A DNA stretch of 25,183 bases from Deltaproteobacteria bacterium (GTDB lineage Bacteria > Desulfobacterota > Desulfobacteria > Desulfobacterales > JAFDDL01), in contig JAFDDL010000017.1 in assembly GCA_019310865.1 (NCBI GenBank), forward strand, positions 1-25,183, in the 5' to 3' direction. Position numbers and translations under genes: made by a program. Below are positions 1 through 9,064 of this stretch, one piece after another. Numbering within the stretch: position 1 is the first letter of the stretch; every line of letters begins with the position of its first letter. The notes beneath the pieces are model-generated. The model was not told the origin of the DNA. It saw nothing but the letters and a program-made list of their open reading frames with translations, and did no database searches.

Positions 1-73
1 TGATGAACGCAAACAAACCATAATTCGGCGGCGAATTGAGACGCGGACTAAGCGGAGAAGCATGGATACATAG
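1..73 (+). CDS. C-terminal end of a probable MFS/GPH-type transporter (partial)
   Basis: An open frame enters from the left edge and ends at TAG 71-73, giving the last 23 codons of an upstream gene. The residues DERKQTIIRRRIETRT are basic and hydrophilic. They resemble the cytoplasmic tail that follows the last helix in glycoside-pentoside-hexuronide/cation symporters, where a 'YP(L/I)(D/T)E..H.EI...L..RR' pattern is usual. A near-copy of this tail, preceded by the residues FFPI, occurs at 14267-14341, which supports it being real coding sequence. The next gene starts 18 bases after the stop, so the two probably share a transcript. The family assignment is an inference from a short tail; only the reading frame and the internal copy are seen directly. 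Confidence 0.45.
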   Translation, partial: DERKQTIIRRRIETRTKRRSMDT

Positions 74-91
74 TTTCACGGGAGGTGTTTT

Positions 92-2491
92 ATGGAATTA
101 GCCAAATCTTCAGAACATGATACTGCCGGATCATCCAACCCGGAGTGTTCCCCAGGTTTTTTCAGGCGGATTGGGAATTCGAGCCGGAAGGTATGGACTG
201 CTGCAGCACCGGGACCGCACGCGTGGAAAGGCGCCACATTCGGTGTCCTGGTCGCAGCATCACTTATGTGGGTTTTGACCAGTTATTATTTTTCCTACGG
301 CAGCATATTTGATCCGGTCACTACTCTGGTTATGTTTATCATCGGAGTTTTGCTGGTAGGCATATTAAGTGGAACAATTATGTTAATCGGCAGAATGCTG
401 AAAGTATTTCCGCTTTTTTACAAATGGGCAGCTATGGGTGCTGTTTTTCTTACGCTGTTCTCTTTTACAGCCAACTCTCTTATTGGCATTTTGTCGGTTT
501 ACATCTCGATGGTTATCGTTGCTTCATTAATCGGTGCCGGGATAAGTGCTGTTTTCAGGGAAAAATTTAAACATCTTTCACTGACAAAGCGAGTTATCTG
601 TTTTACTGGACTTCTTTTGGGCATTACTGGACTTTTTTACGGAAGCTATTTCCTGATGCTGGACGGTTTTGATGCAAAAGCACCCGTGAATTCAGCAGCA
701 GGTATACACATTAAAAAAATCAGTCTTCCTGATCCTTCATTACCAGGCGATTATAAGGTGTTGTCAATGACATATGGTTCAGGAACAGACAAGAAGCGCA
801 CTGAGTACGGAAAAAACGCCGATATTGTCACCAAAACAGTTGATGGGTCAGTCTTTATCAAATCCTGGAAAGGGACATTGGCAGAATGGGATCGGGTTAG
901 TTTCTGGGGATTCGACGTAGATGAGCTGCCGCTTAATGCACGTGTATGGTATCCGGACGGAAAGGGGCTGTATCCTCTTATTCTTATTGTTCATGGCCAC
1001 CACGCCATGCGGGAGTTTTCTGACCCGGGATACGAATACATCGGTACCATGCTGGCAAGTAACGGCTTTATTGTTGTGTCGGTAGATCAAAACTTTTTTG
1101 GTGGATCATGGTCTGATATTCTCACTGGATATGGTCAGGAGAACGACGCACGCGGCTGGATGCTGCTCGAACATCTCAGGCTATGGCGCGACTGGAATAA
1201 AACAGATGGGAATCTGTTTTATCAAAAAGTGGATATGAATCAAATCGGCCTGATGGGGCATTCCCGTGGTGGAGAGGCCGCGGCTGTAGCCGCTGCATTC
1301 AACAACCTTTCGTGTTATCCGGACGATGCAACATATAAATTTAATTATGGATTCAATATCCGGTCAATCGTCTACATTGCCGGAGTGGCCGGATTGTATA
1401 AACCTGCAGGTCAGGATACGGTGATCACTGATGTTAACTATTTTGCCATTCACGGTACCAATGATGCAGATCTGCCTTCTTTCCAGGGAACAGTGCAATA
1501 TGACAAGGTGAAATTCACCGGCGATGCTTATAACTTCAAGGCTGCCTTGTATGTCCATGGTGCAAACCATGGTCAATTTAACTCGATATGGGGTAGAAAA
1601 GATGTTTTGGGTATCCCGTTTCTTCTCAATCGGAAGATTATTATGCCTTTTGAAGAACAGATACAAATTGCAAAAGTATATTTTGCCGCTTTCTTCAAGG
1701 CTACACTCAGGCAGGAAACCGGCTATTTGCCGATATTCAGGGATTATCGTACGTCGGGTGGCTGGCTGCCCAACACCATATATCTCAACCAATTTGCAGA
1801 TTCAGATACCCATTTCTTAAGTACATTCGAAGAGGATATCGACGTTACCTCCACCACTGTACCTGGAGGCTCACTTAAGGGGGAAAATCTGACTATCTGG
1901 CGTGAAAACCCGATTAAATTGAAATGGGGTGATTTGGTATCAAACACGGTCTTTCTCGGGTGGCATGCTTCGATAATTAAGGGACCAGCATCCTATACCA
2001 TCAATGTCCCGACCGCCTTTGAAATCGACAATTCGAGCGTCTTTGTTTTTTCGCTTGCCGATGCCAATGAAAATCCGGTTCCGGAAAAATATGAAGACTT
2101 GGCAGTGCTAAGACAGCAGTTTTATCAAGAAGATAAATCCCGCGAACCCATTGACCTGACCATTGCGGTCGAAGACGTAGCCGGAAACACTGCCCGGCTG
2201 CCACTGGCCAGCTTTTCACGGCTCCAGCCACAGATCAAAGGCGAGATCACCAAGGCCGCGTTCTTGAACCCCTGGGATTTATCCGAACCGGTCTTTCAGA
2301 GTTTTGAATTTCCGCTCTCCAATTTTTCAGATAGAAATCCCGATTTTGATCCGGCCGCGCTTAAAACCGTGCGACTTGTTTTCGATCGGACGCCAAAAGG
2401 GGTGATCATTCTCGACAACATTGGCTTCAGACAGATACAAACTAATCCCATACCCTCAAATCCCTCAAATCCAAAGGAGAAGCTGACATGA
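92..2491 (+). CDS. Membrane alpha/beta hydrolase with five N-terminal TM helices
   Basis: A 799-residue protein. Start ATG 92 follows GGAGG (81-85) by 6 bases. After a hydrophilic head come about five hydrophobic segments (roughly residues 48-68, 76-100, 112-131, 132-153 and 168-190). A soluble alpha/beta-hydrolase domain follows: HGHH at 301-304 is the likely oxyanion region and the nucleophile elbow GHSRGG places the catalytic Ser at 391. Later 'HGTNDAD' and 'GANHGQF' are candidates for the acid and His of the triad. The elbow and general layout recall chlorophyllase/PET-hydrolase-like esterases, but the substrate is unknown. The last 230 or so residues look beta-rich and may be a separate domain. 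The stop overlaps the next start by four bases (ATGA, 2488-2491), so translation of the two is probably coupled. Confidence 0.85.
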   Translation: MELAKSSEHDTAGSSNPECSPGFFRRIGNSSRKVWTAAAPGPHAWKGATFGVLVAASLMWVLTSYYFSYGSIFDPVTTLVMFIIGVLLVGILSGTIMLIGRMLKVFPLFYKWAAMGAVFLTLFSFTANSLIGILSVYISMVIVASLIGAGISAVFREKFKHLSLTKRVICFTGLLLGITGLFYGSYFLMLDGFDAKAPVNSAAGIHIKKISLPDPSLPGDYKVLSMTYGSGTDKKRTEYGKNADIVTKTVDGSVFIKSWKGTLAEWDRVSFWGFDVDELPLNARVWYPDGKGLYPLILIVHGHHAMREFSDPGYEYIGTMLASNGFIVVSVDQNFFGGSWSDILTGYGQENDARGWMLLEHLRLWRDWNKTDGNLFYQKVDMNQIGLMGHSRGGEAAAVAAAFNNLSCYPDDATYKFNYGFNIRSIVYIAGVAGLYKPAGQDTVITDVNYFAIHGTNDADLPSFQGTVQYDKVKFTGDAYNFKAALYVHGANHGQFNSIWGRKDVLGIPFLLNRKIIMPFEEQIQIAKVYFAAFFKATLRQETGYLPIFRDYRTSGGWLPNTIYLNQFADSDTHFLSTFEEDIDVTSTTVPGGSLKGENLTIWRENPIKLKWGDLVSNTVFLGWHASIIKGPASYTINVPTAFEIDNSSVFVFSLADANENPVPEKYEDLAVLRQQFYQEDKSREPIDLTIAVEDVAGNTARLPLASFSRLQPQIKGEITKAAFLNPWDLSEPVFQSFEFPLSNFSDRNPDFDPAALKTVRLVFDRTPKGVIILDNIGFRQIQTNPIPSNPSNPKEKLT

Positions 2492-3957
2492 CACAGTACG
2501 ATTTGGTTATAAACAATGGCAAGGTTGTAGATCCGTTGAGCAAAACTGAAAAAGTGATGAACCTAGGGATTGTGGATGATCAAATCACCACCATCACCCT
2601 GAACACCATAAAAGGGAAAAATGAAATCGATGCCACCGGCTGCGTTGTCGCACCGGGATTTATCGATATTCACACCCATGTGGATGGGTATATTCCGGGG
2701 GGCAATGAATTGTTAAAGATGGGGGTTACCAGCGCCATCGGCGGCAATTGCGGGATGTATTATTTTGACAAGGATTTTGGAACCATTTTCGAAGATAACG
2801 AATGCAATGACGAACCGTTGGATTTTAATCAAATCGAAAAAGATTGGGGGGAGTGCCTCAATACATTTGATGAACAGGGATTTCCAGTGAATATTGGCAT
2901 GTTCGTTGGCGGCACAGCGCTGCGGAGTATGACCGGCCTCAGTCTGGAACAACGGGATGTGCCTGCCAATGCTGAGCAAATACAAAAAATGGTGGAAATT
3001 GCCACAAAAGCGATGAACGACGGGGCGTTTGGTGTTTCCTTTGGCCTGGCTTATTCGCCCGGAACCACGAAAGAAGAACTCGTTGGGCTTTTCCAAATTG
3101 CCGCCAATTTTAATGGGCTTGCATCCATTCACCCGCGAAACTTTGGTGCGGGAGTTGGGGGATTAATGCGCGATGCGATTCACGGACAGGCGGAGTTGAT
3201 AGAGGCCGCCAAAGCAACCGGCGCAAAACTTCAAATCGGTCATATTTCCCACCAATTGGCCCTTAAGGGGATTCCGTACAATTCTGTTGTAACGCGTGGG
3301 CTCAAACAGATTGAAGATGCCCAAGGGGAAGGTGTGGATGTTATGGCCGACTGTTTGGCATCGGCCTGTGCAGGCACCGGCGTTAGCACCGGGATAGCGG
3401 ATGTTTTTTTCTATCATACAACCGCCATTGAAAAGAGTATTGGTGTCAAGCTCGAGCAAATGTGGAAAGTTGCGAGCGGCCCATATGAAGGACAAGGCCT
3501 TACAAGGGAACTGTTTGAACAATTACGCAAAGAGGCCCCACGCACGGGAATCGTCTCGAATGTTATGAGAGAAGATCTAATGTTGGCCTGCTTGATTCCG
3601 CCCTATGTCATGGTTTCCAGCGATGTGGGGCCGAATCCGGTGCCGTCTCAAACCAAGGTTTTGGGGCAATATGTACGCGAAAACCCGATTTTTTCGTTAT
3701 CAGAAGCGTTGTACAAACTATCCACCTTGCCGGCAATGCGATTGGGTCTGGAATCAAAAGGGAAAATAGGCGTGGGGTGTGACGCAGATCTTACCATATT
3801 TAATCCGGAAACTGTGGATGGTGTCATCGATAATGATCACGAAAAAAACAAAGCAACCGGGGTTGAATATGTTGTGGTCAATGGGAAGATAGCCTTGGAG
3901 AAGGGGGAGGTCGTCTCATCAACTGCTGGAAAAAGCATGCGCCACAAGCCCTGGTGA
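2488..3957 (+). CDS. N-acyl-D-amino-acid deacylase-like amidohydrolase (copy 1)
   Basis: A 489-residue member of the amidohydrolase superfamily, D-aminoacylase branch, which hydrolyses N-acyl-D-amino acids and related amides in the cytoplasm with a zinc centre. Visible metal-site residues are the HTH of 'GFIDIHTHVDG' (His62, His64), Cys88 in 'GGNCG' (the bridging Cys typical of D-aminoacylases), His215, His252/255, and Asp379 in 'SSDVGP' as the catalytic acid. The end shows the usual small beta domain with 'GCDADLTIFNPETV' and 'VVVNGKIALEKGEV'. No signal peptide is present. SD AAGGAG lies just before the ATG, which overlaps the stop of the upstream hydrolase. Family naming is firm, but substrate chirality is not: many relatives act on dihydropyrimidines or unknown amides. 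Confidence 0.88.
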   Translation: MTQYDLVINNGKVVDPLSKTEKVMNLGIVDDQITTITLNTIKGKNEIDATGCVVAPGFIDIHTHVDGYIPGGNELLKMGVTSAIGGNCGMYYFDKDFGTIFEDNECNDEPLDFNQIEKDWGECLNTFDEQGFPVNIGMFVGGTALRSMTGLSLEQRDVPANAEQIQKMVEIATKAMNDGAFGVSFGLAYSPGTTKEELVGLFQIAANFNGLASIHPRNFGAGVGGLMRDAIHGQAELIEAAKATGAKLQIGHISHQLALKGIPYNSVVTRGLKQIEDAQGEGVDVMADCLASACAGTGVSTGIADVFFYHTTAIEKSIGVKLEQMWKVASGPYEGQGLTRELFEQLRKEAPRTGIVSNVMREDLMLACLIPPYVMVSSDVGPNPVPSQTKVLGQYVRENPIFSLSEALYKLSTLPAMRLGLESKGKIGVGCDADLTIFNPETVDGVIDNDHEKNKATGVEYVVVNGKIALEKGEVVSSTAGKSMRHKPW

Positions 3958-4006
3958 TTCTACAGTGCGTTCTAATGATCTCGAACAGGTAGTGAAATGA
4001 ATAAAA

Positions 4007-5128
4007 ATGATATATAAAATTCTGAAAATCACAGGCATTTGTGTGGCAGCGGTGATTGCCTTGCTGCTCGTAGCGATCGCGGCCTTCTTGATTTGGCGGG
4101 CATTGGGCAAAGCGGCCAACGAGCGCGCCATGGTTATCAATACGCCCAACGGCATCGACGTGCTTGAAAAAGTATCCATTGGGGGTATTGATCAGTTCAT
4201 CCAAATTCGCGGTCGCGACCTTAAAAATCCACTGCTGCTTTGTGTGCATGGGGGGCCGGGGTCCACCTTTCTGCCCTATGCCTATAAATTTCAGACAGCT
4301 TGGGAGAAACATTTCACCGTGGTTCAATGGGAGCAGCGCGGCGCCGGATTGACGTATCGACTGCACGGTGACGACATCGCCGATACCATGAGCCTCGAAC
4401 GCATGATACTCGACGGCATCGAGGTGGTTGTATATTTGACAAAACGCTACGGGAAGGACCGGATTATCCTACTGGGGCATTCATTCGGTTCGATCCTCGG
4501 TACCAACATGATCAAGCGCCGTCCGGATCTGTTTCATGCCTATATCGGTGTCGGCCAGATGGTCGACAAACATGAAGGCTGGCGAATCGGCCATGAGTAC
4601 GTGCTTGCGCACGCACGTGCGGCCGGAGACACCGAAGCCCTCCAAAAGCTAGATGAAATAGGACCGCCTCCCTACGGCTCGACGTTTGCGGAGTTCGATG
4701 CCAAGGTCGGGATTCAACAGGGACTGGTGTCAGCTTATAACGGCGCGATATACGGCGTTACCAGTGAGGCCACATTCGGAAAGATGGTAATACTCGCCCC
4801 CCGGCTACCGCTCGGATACATTCTCGCGTTAATGGGTGGGAGTCGTATGTCACAAAAGGCCCTTTTTGTTGATGTTGAGATAAAGCTCGACATGAAAAAA
4901 CTGGGCAAGAAGTTTGATGTGCCGATATTCTTTTTCCTCGGAAGAAACGACTACGTCGTACCGTCAACGCTCGCCGCCGGCTATTTCGAAGAGATCGAGG
5001 CGCCCGTCAAGGAATTGGTGTGGTTCGATCGCGCCGCCCATGCGCCGTTTCTGACTCAACCGACAGCTTTTCTCGACGCCCTGGTTGAAAAAGTCCGGCC
5101 GATAGCCGTGAAAGTAGCTACCGACTAA
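4007..5128 (+). CDS. Membrane-anchored alpha/beta hydrolase, S33 proline-iminopeptidase-like (copy 1)
   Basis: A 373-residue protein with one N-terminal hydrophobic segment (about residues 8-31), likely a signal anchor that leaves the enzyme on the periplasmic face. The domain has the HGGPGS oxyanion motif (81-86), 'QWEQRGAG' and the elbow GHSFGS with Ser159. Asp315 ('GRNDYV') and His345 ('RAAHAPF') complete the triad. HGGPG plus QRGAG is characteristic of proline iminopeptidases and related S33 enzymes, which remove N-terminal residues or cleave small amides. It is clearly paralogous to the 10708-11835 gene (shared 'EIGPPPY', same anchor, same triad spacing). The SD in front of ATG 4007 is weak. 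A short ATG reading frame just upstream (3997) is out of frame and probably irrelevant. Confidence 0.87.
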   Translation: MIYKILKITGICVAAVIALLLVAIAAFLIWRALGKAANERAMVINTPNGIDVLEKVSIGGIDQFIQIRGRDLKNPLLLCVHGGPGSTFLPYAYKFQTAWEKHFTVVQWEQRGAGLTYRLHGDDIADTMSLERMILDGIEVVVYLTKRYGKDRIILLGHSFGSILGTNMIKRRPDLFHAYIGVGQMVDKHEGWRIGHEYVLAHARAAGDTEALQKLDEIGPPPYGSTFAEFDAKVGIQQGLVSAYNGAIYGVTSEATFGKMVILAPRLPLGYILALMGGSRMSQKALFVDVEIKLDMKKLGKKFDVPIFFFLGRNDYVVPSTLAAGYFEEIEAPVKELVWFDRAAHAPFLTQPTAFLDALVEKVRPIAVKVATD

Positions 5129-5154
5129 ATCAACTTACAAAAGGGAAAACACAA

Positions 5155-6873
5155 ATGATAGATTCGATCAAGACACCGGAATTTGCTGATCAGGTAAAAA
5201 CAGACGGAGTCAAATCGAGCTTTCGCGAAGGCGTGATTTATCGATATCCGGCCATGGTGCCCTTGCTCGAAGTGTCCGGAGATCATTACGAGATGGGGCT
5301 GCAATATGGGGTGCTGCTTCGCCCTGAAATTCTTCGTGCCTTGGAATCAATTCAAAGCATATTCAAATGGAAAGCCGAAGAGCCGGCAATGCCTGTGGCC
5401 GATTTTTCGTCCATGTTTACAGCAAACGCGGAACAAATCGCCGAGCGTTTGCCTGAGCGGTTTCAACAGGAACTGCAGGGTATGGCTGATGGATCGGGGG
5501 TGCCTTTTGCAACGGTCATAACGGCTTCTTTGATGTATGATTCCTCCGAAGCCGCAGCATGTTCGGGTGTGCTGATGAAAGGAAAGGACGGCCGGATCAT
5601 CCATGGGCGAAACAACGATACCAGCTCTTATGGGGGTGAAGAAACCGGGAAAATGATCGTCATTGTCCGGCACCGGGCCAAAGGCTATAACGTTGTTACC
5701 CATATGGACTACCCGCTGTGGGGTGGGGTGGAAACCGGTTACAACAATCAGGGATTAACGTTTTCCGAAGAAACGCTTTCGGTCAGAAATCCCAATCCCG
5801 ACGGCTTTTCACTGATCTACCTCATTCGAATGGCATTGGAGGAATGCACTACTTTTGAAGATCTTTACACATTGTTTGATCGCTACCCGGTCATTGGCGC
5901 CTATGGATGTGTTTGGGGGCAGCGGAAACAAGGCCGGGGAATGGTGGCCGAATTGACTCCTACGGCATGGAAGGCAACCGAGATGGCAAGTTCACTGAAG
6001 TGGAATTTCAACCATCTATATGATGCTGAATTGCGCAAGCAACAAAGCCCTTTGCCGAATATCGCCGGTAACAATTGGGATCGAGAAGCCATCGCGGAAA
6101 CATTTCCTCAAAAAACCGAGTACAAGGTTGAAGATGCCATCGAATTTTTACGACTGCAGAAAGGGCCGGACAACATTGACTATTCATGCCATGGCCTGCG
6201 GCACCCCATCTGCAATCTGGGCACCCAGGAGATGGTGGTGTTTGATCCGGAAGAAGATGGTTTATACCTGGCCTGGGGGACCTGTTATGCCTCTCGCAAC
6301 GATGTTTATCGCATCCATGAAGATTTCTCCCATCCCCCGGAGCGTTTTCTGGCAGCGGATCCCGTGGATCCGTTGGTGGAACAAATTGCCCTTATTCTCA
6401 ATCGATTGGTGACCAGCAAATTAAAGCTCGACGCGTTGGTTGCGTTGTCCAAAGAACACAATCAAGCAGCCTATATTCATTTCCTTGCCGCTTTCTTTGC
6501 GTTCCAGCAATCGCGCTTCGATCTGTTGATCCATCATGCGAATAAAGCGTTTTCCCTGGAGCCTGAAATTGCCGAACATCAGCTTTATGCCGGTATGGCA
6601 GCCTCTCTGGAAAAGAATTTTGATGCGGTTATCTCACTGCTTGAAGCAATCGATTCCAAGCAATTGTATCCAAATCATGAGCTGTATCGATTGTCCATAT
6701 TAGAGAGCGTTTGGGTCAAAACAGACCCTGGCGTTTCTTCAAAATACGCGGACGCAAAGGCGAGTATTTTAAAAGAACATGATGCCAAGCAACATTTTAA
6801 GACGGCCATGCTGCAACTGCTGGCCGCAATGGATAATGATAAAAACGATAACGATACGGCGGGGAGAAAGTAG
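5155..6873 (+). CDS. C45-family Ntn acyltransferase/peptidase with helical-repeat tail
   Basis: A 572-residue protein of the acyl-CoA:6-aminopenicillanate acyltransferase-like (C45, choloylglycine-hydrolase-fold) family. The predicted nucleophile is Cys136 in 'EAAACSGVL', which would become N-terminal by self-cleavage. It is followed by the typical 'GRIIHGRNNDT' strand (Arg152, Asn153/154, Asp155). An N-terminal 'LLEVSGDHYEMGLQYG' segment is standard for the family. Unusually there is an extra C-terminal part of about 130 residues (roughly 430-560), rich in helices and resembling TPR-type repeats ('IAEHQLYAGMAASLE'). No signal peptide is seen. It sits 26 bases after the S33 hydrolase and one base before the start of the S45 enzyme, so it is part of an operon. 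The reaction (acyl transfer versus amide hydrolysis) cannot be decided. Confidence 0.83.
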   Translation: MIDSIKTPEFADQVKTDGVKSSFREGVIYRYPAMVPLLEVSGDHYEMGLQYGVLLRPEILRALESIQSIFKWKAEEPAMPVADFSSMFTANAEQIAERLPERFQQELQGMADGSGVPFATVITASLMYDSSEAAACSGVLMKGKDGRIIHGRNNDTSSYGGEETGKMIVIVRHRAKGYNVVTHMDYPLWGGVETGYNNQGLTFSEETLSVRNPNPDGFSLIYLIRMALEECTTFEDLYTLFDRYPVIGAYGCVWGQRKQGRGMVAELTPTAWKATEMASSLKWNFNHLYDAELRKQQSPLPNIAGNNWDREAIAETFPQKTEYKVEDAIEFLRLQKGPDNIDYSCHGLRHPICNLGTQEMVVFDPEEDGLYLAWGTCYASRNDVYRIHEDFSHPPERFLAADPVDPLVEQIALILNRLVTSKLKLDALVALSKEHNQAAYIHFLAAFFAFQQSRFDLLIHHANKAFSLEPEIAEHQLYAGMAASLEKNFDAVISLLEAIDSKQLYPNHELYRLSILESVWVKTDPGVSSKYADAKASILKEHDAKQHFKTAMLQLLAAMDNDKNDNDTAGRK

Positions 6874-6874
6874 T

Positions 6875-9019
6875 ATGGAATCTTCAAGCGTCACCATTTA
6901 CCGGGACAATTTTGGTGTGCCGCACATCTATGCAGACAAAGAAGCAGCTGGGTATTTTGGTTTGGGGTATGCAGAGGCAGCGGATCAGCTAGAGATTCTA
7001 TTGCGCAGGCATCTCCAGGGACGGGGCGAGTTGGCGGTCGCTTTTGGCCCTGAGTTCATCGAGTCCGACCTGCAGGCGCGCGGATGGATGCACACCGAAG
7101 AAGCTCAGGCGGGTTTTAACCGAATGAGCCCGCAGCTTCAAGGCAACTATGAACAATACGTTGCCGGTGTAAATCGCTATATGGAAGAACACCCCGAAGC
7201 GGTTCCCGACTGGGGACGTCCCCTGGAGCCCATTGATCCAGTAATTCATAGCCGTGATATATTTTGGTCCGCCTATCAAGCCGGACATGGGATTAAGGCC
7301 TGCCAAAACGGCGGTGTGCAACTGTCGCCCCGTGCAGAAGCCCAAGTTGCTGACAGGCAAAAACAGGCTTCCAATGAGTGGTTTCTGGCGCCGTGGCGCA
7401 CAGCCGAAAACGCAACGATGGTGCTTACCGATCCCCACGGCGGAATTGATGGCACCTTTGTTTACGAGGCACGTCTGCACGCTGGAGAGATTCACCAAGC
7501 AGGATACTATATCGGCCCGTCACCGCTCTTGCTGCATACACGAGACATCGCCTGGGCCATGACCACGGGATCGCCCCTGGTTTCAGATTGCTATGAGGTG
7601 GAAGTTGATCCGGATAATCCCCGCCGCTACCGATTTGATGGCCAGTGGCAGGAAATGATCACCCGGGATGTCACCATTGAGGTCGCCGGTGGTGAGAGCG
7701 TCACCCGAACGTTTGAGTACACACGTCACAACGAGGTGCTGTCACCGGTTGTGGCCCGGGTGGACGACAAAGCCTATATCATCAGCACGCCCTATATGCA
7801 CATTGCCGGCCAGTACGATGAAGATCTGTATCGCCTTGGCCTGGCCAAAAACGTGAGGGAGGCTCGCGAGGCGCTCAGCGGGCTGGGCATGTTTTCACAA
7901 AATGTGCTAGTCGGTGATAAAGCAGGTGAATCCTTTTATGTTCGCATCGGGCGCACCCCGCGCCGTCCCGAAGGATATGACTGGACGCATCCTGTGCCGG
8001 GTAACACGTCAGAGACTGCCTGGCAGGGAATCCATCCGTTGGCGGATTTGGTCCATATTGAAAATCCTCCCCAGGGTTACATGCAAAATTGCAATGTCTG
8101 GCCCGCACTCATGTGGAAGGATTCCCCGCTCACTCCGGATCACTATCCAGACTATATCTACAATGAAGATTTGATATTGACGGCACGCGGTGAGCGAGCC
8201 ATTGAGATCCTGTCCCGCGCGGCGAACTTTACCCTGGCGGACGCCTTTGAATTGGTGTTGGATGAAAAGTGGATCAGTAGTGAGTTATGGACCATGGCGC
8301 TGACAAAAGCTGTGGAAAATCAACCTAAACTGGTTGCAAGCAAAGGCCCGGAATTTCGACGTGTCCTTCATGGATTGCTCAATTTTAACGGTTATGCCCG
8401 GGCAGATTCTACCGAGGCGCTGTATCACTACTACTGGCGTGATATCAACTGGTCCTTGCTAACAGCCGACGATTTTGGGGTCATTTTAAAATCGGTTTCA
8501 TGTGACAAACCGATCGATGACCGGCTCCAAGTGGCGCTTCTCGATGGCGTTTCCCAGGTGACCAATAAGCTCATAAAAGAACATGGGACCACCGAGCACC
8601 GGTTGGGGGATGTTTTTCGAATCGGAAAGGCCGGTCATTCATTTCCCATTGGCGGCATCTCCATCATGTCCAACGATCCATTTAATCAATGTGGTTGGCA
8701 CGAACTGGCCTGCAATATGACCATGCGAGCGTTTAGCGATAATGTGCTGGACAGCCAAAAACTTCCGGATCCCGATGAGAACGGGCATCGATTTGTCAGA
8801 ATGGGTTCCCGCATGTTGCTGCTCACGGTGTTGACCGATCCGGTTCAATCGTTTTCGCTGCATAATTTCGGGCAAAGTCAAAATCCGGACTCCCCGCATT
8901 TTATCGATCAGGCGCGCATGTTCAGCGAGCGTCGGCTCAAACCCGTCTATTTTGAAAAGGCGGAGCTTATGCCACACGTCGAATCAACTGTGATCCTGGA
9001 CGTAAAGCTTCCACTTTAG
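6875..9019 (+). CDS. Penicillin acylase-family (S45) Ntn hydrolase
   Basis: A 714-residue protein when read from ATG 6875. The frame is open further upstream (to 6779), but that part overlaps the C45 gene and the ATG is preceded by GGGGAGA. The family hydrolyses acyl amides (penicillins, acyl-homoserine lactones, N-acyl amino acids). The start 'VTIYRDNFGVPHIYA' is the canonical alpha-subunit opening. 'QASNEWFLAP' gives the autoproteolysis site, with Ser166 becoming the beta-subunit N-terminus. 'LTDPH' follows as usual. Two points are odd: there is no signal peptide, whereas classical members are periplasmic, and the alpha chain runs straight into Ser166 with little or no spacer peptide. It is a good S45 member, but the acyl specificity is unknown. 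Confidence 0.9.
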   Translation: MESSSVTIYRDNFGVPHIYADKEAAGYFGLGYAEAADQLEILLRRHLQGRGELAVAFGPEFIESDLQARGWMHTEEAQAGFNRMSPQLQGNYEQYVAGVNRYMEEHPEAVPDWGRPLEPIDPVIHSRDIFWSAYQAGHGIKACQNGGVQLSPRAEAQVADRQKQASNEWFLAPWRTAENATMVLTDPHGGIDGTFVYEARLHAGEIHQAGYYIGPSPLLLHTRDIAWAMTTGSPLVSDCYEVEVDPDNPRRYRFDGQWQEMITRDVTIEVAGGESVTRTFEYTRHNEVLSPVVARVDDKAYIISTPYMHIAGQYDEDLYRLGLAKNVREAREALSGLGMFSQNVLVGDKAGESFYVRIGRTPRRPEGYDWTHPVPGNTSETAWQGIHPLADLVHIENPPQGYMQNCNVWPALMWKDSPLTPDHYPDYIYNEDLILTARGERAIEILSRAANFTLADAFELVLDEKWISSELWTMALTKAVENQPKLVASKGPEFRRVLHGLLNFNGYARADSTEALYHYYWRDINWSLLTADDFGVILKSVSCDKPIDDRLQVALLDGVSQVTNKLIKEHGTTEHRLGDVFRIGKAGHSFPIGGISIMSNDPFNQCGWHELACNMTMRAFSDNVLDSQKLPDPDENGHRFVRMGSRMLLLTVLTDPVQSFSLHNFGQSQNPDSPHFIDQARMFSERRLKPVYFEKAELMPHVESTVILDVKLPL

Positions 9020-9064
9020 GATTAATGGCGTATGGTTTGTGAAAAAATCATTTAGGAGAAAAAC

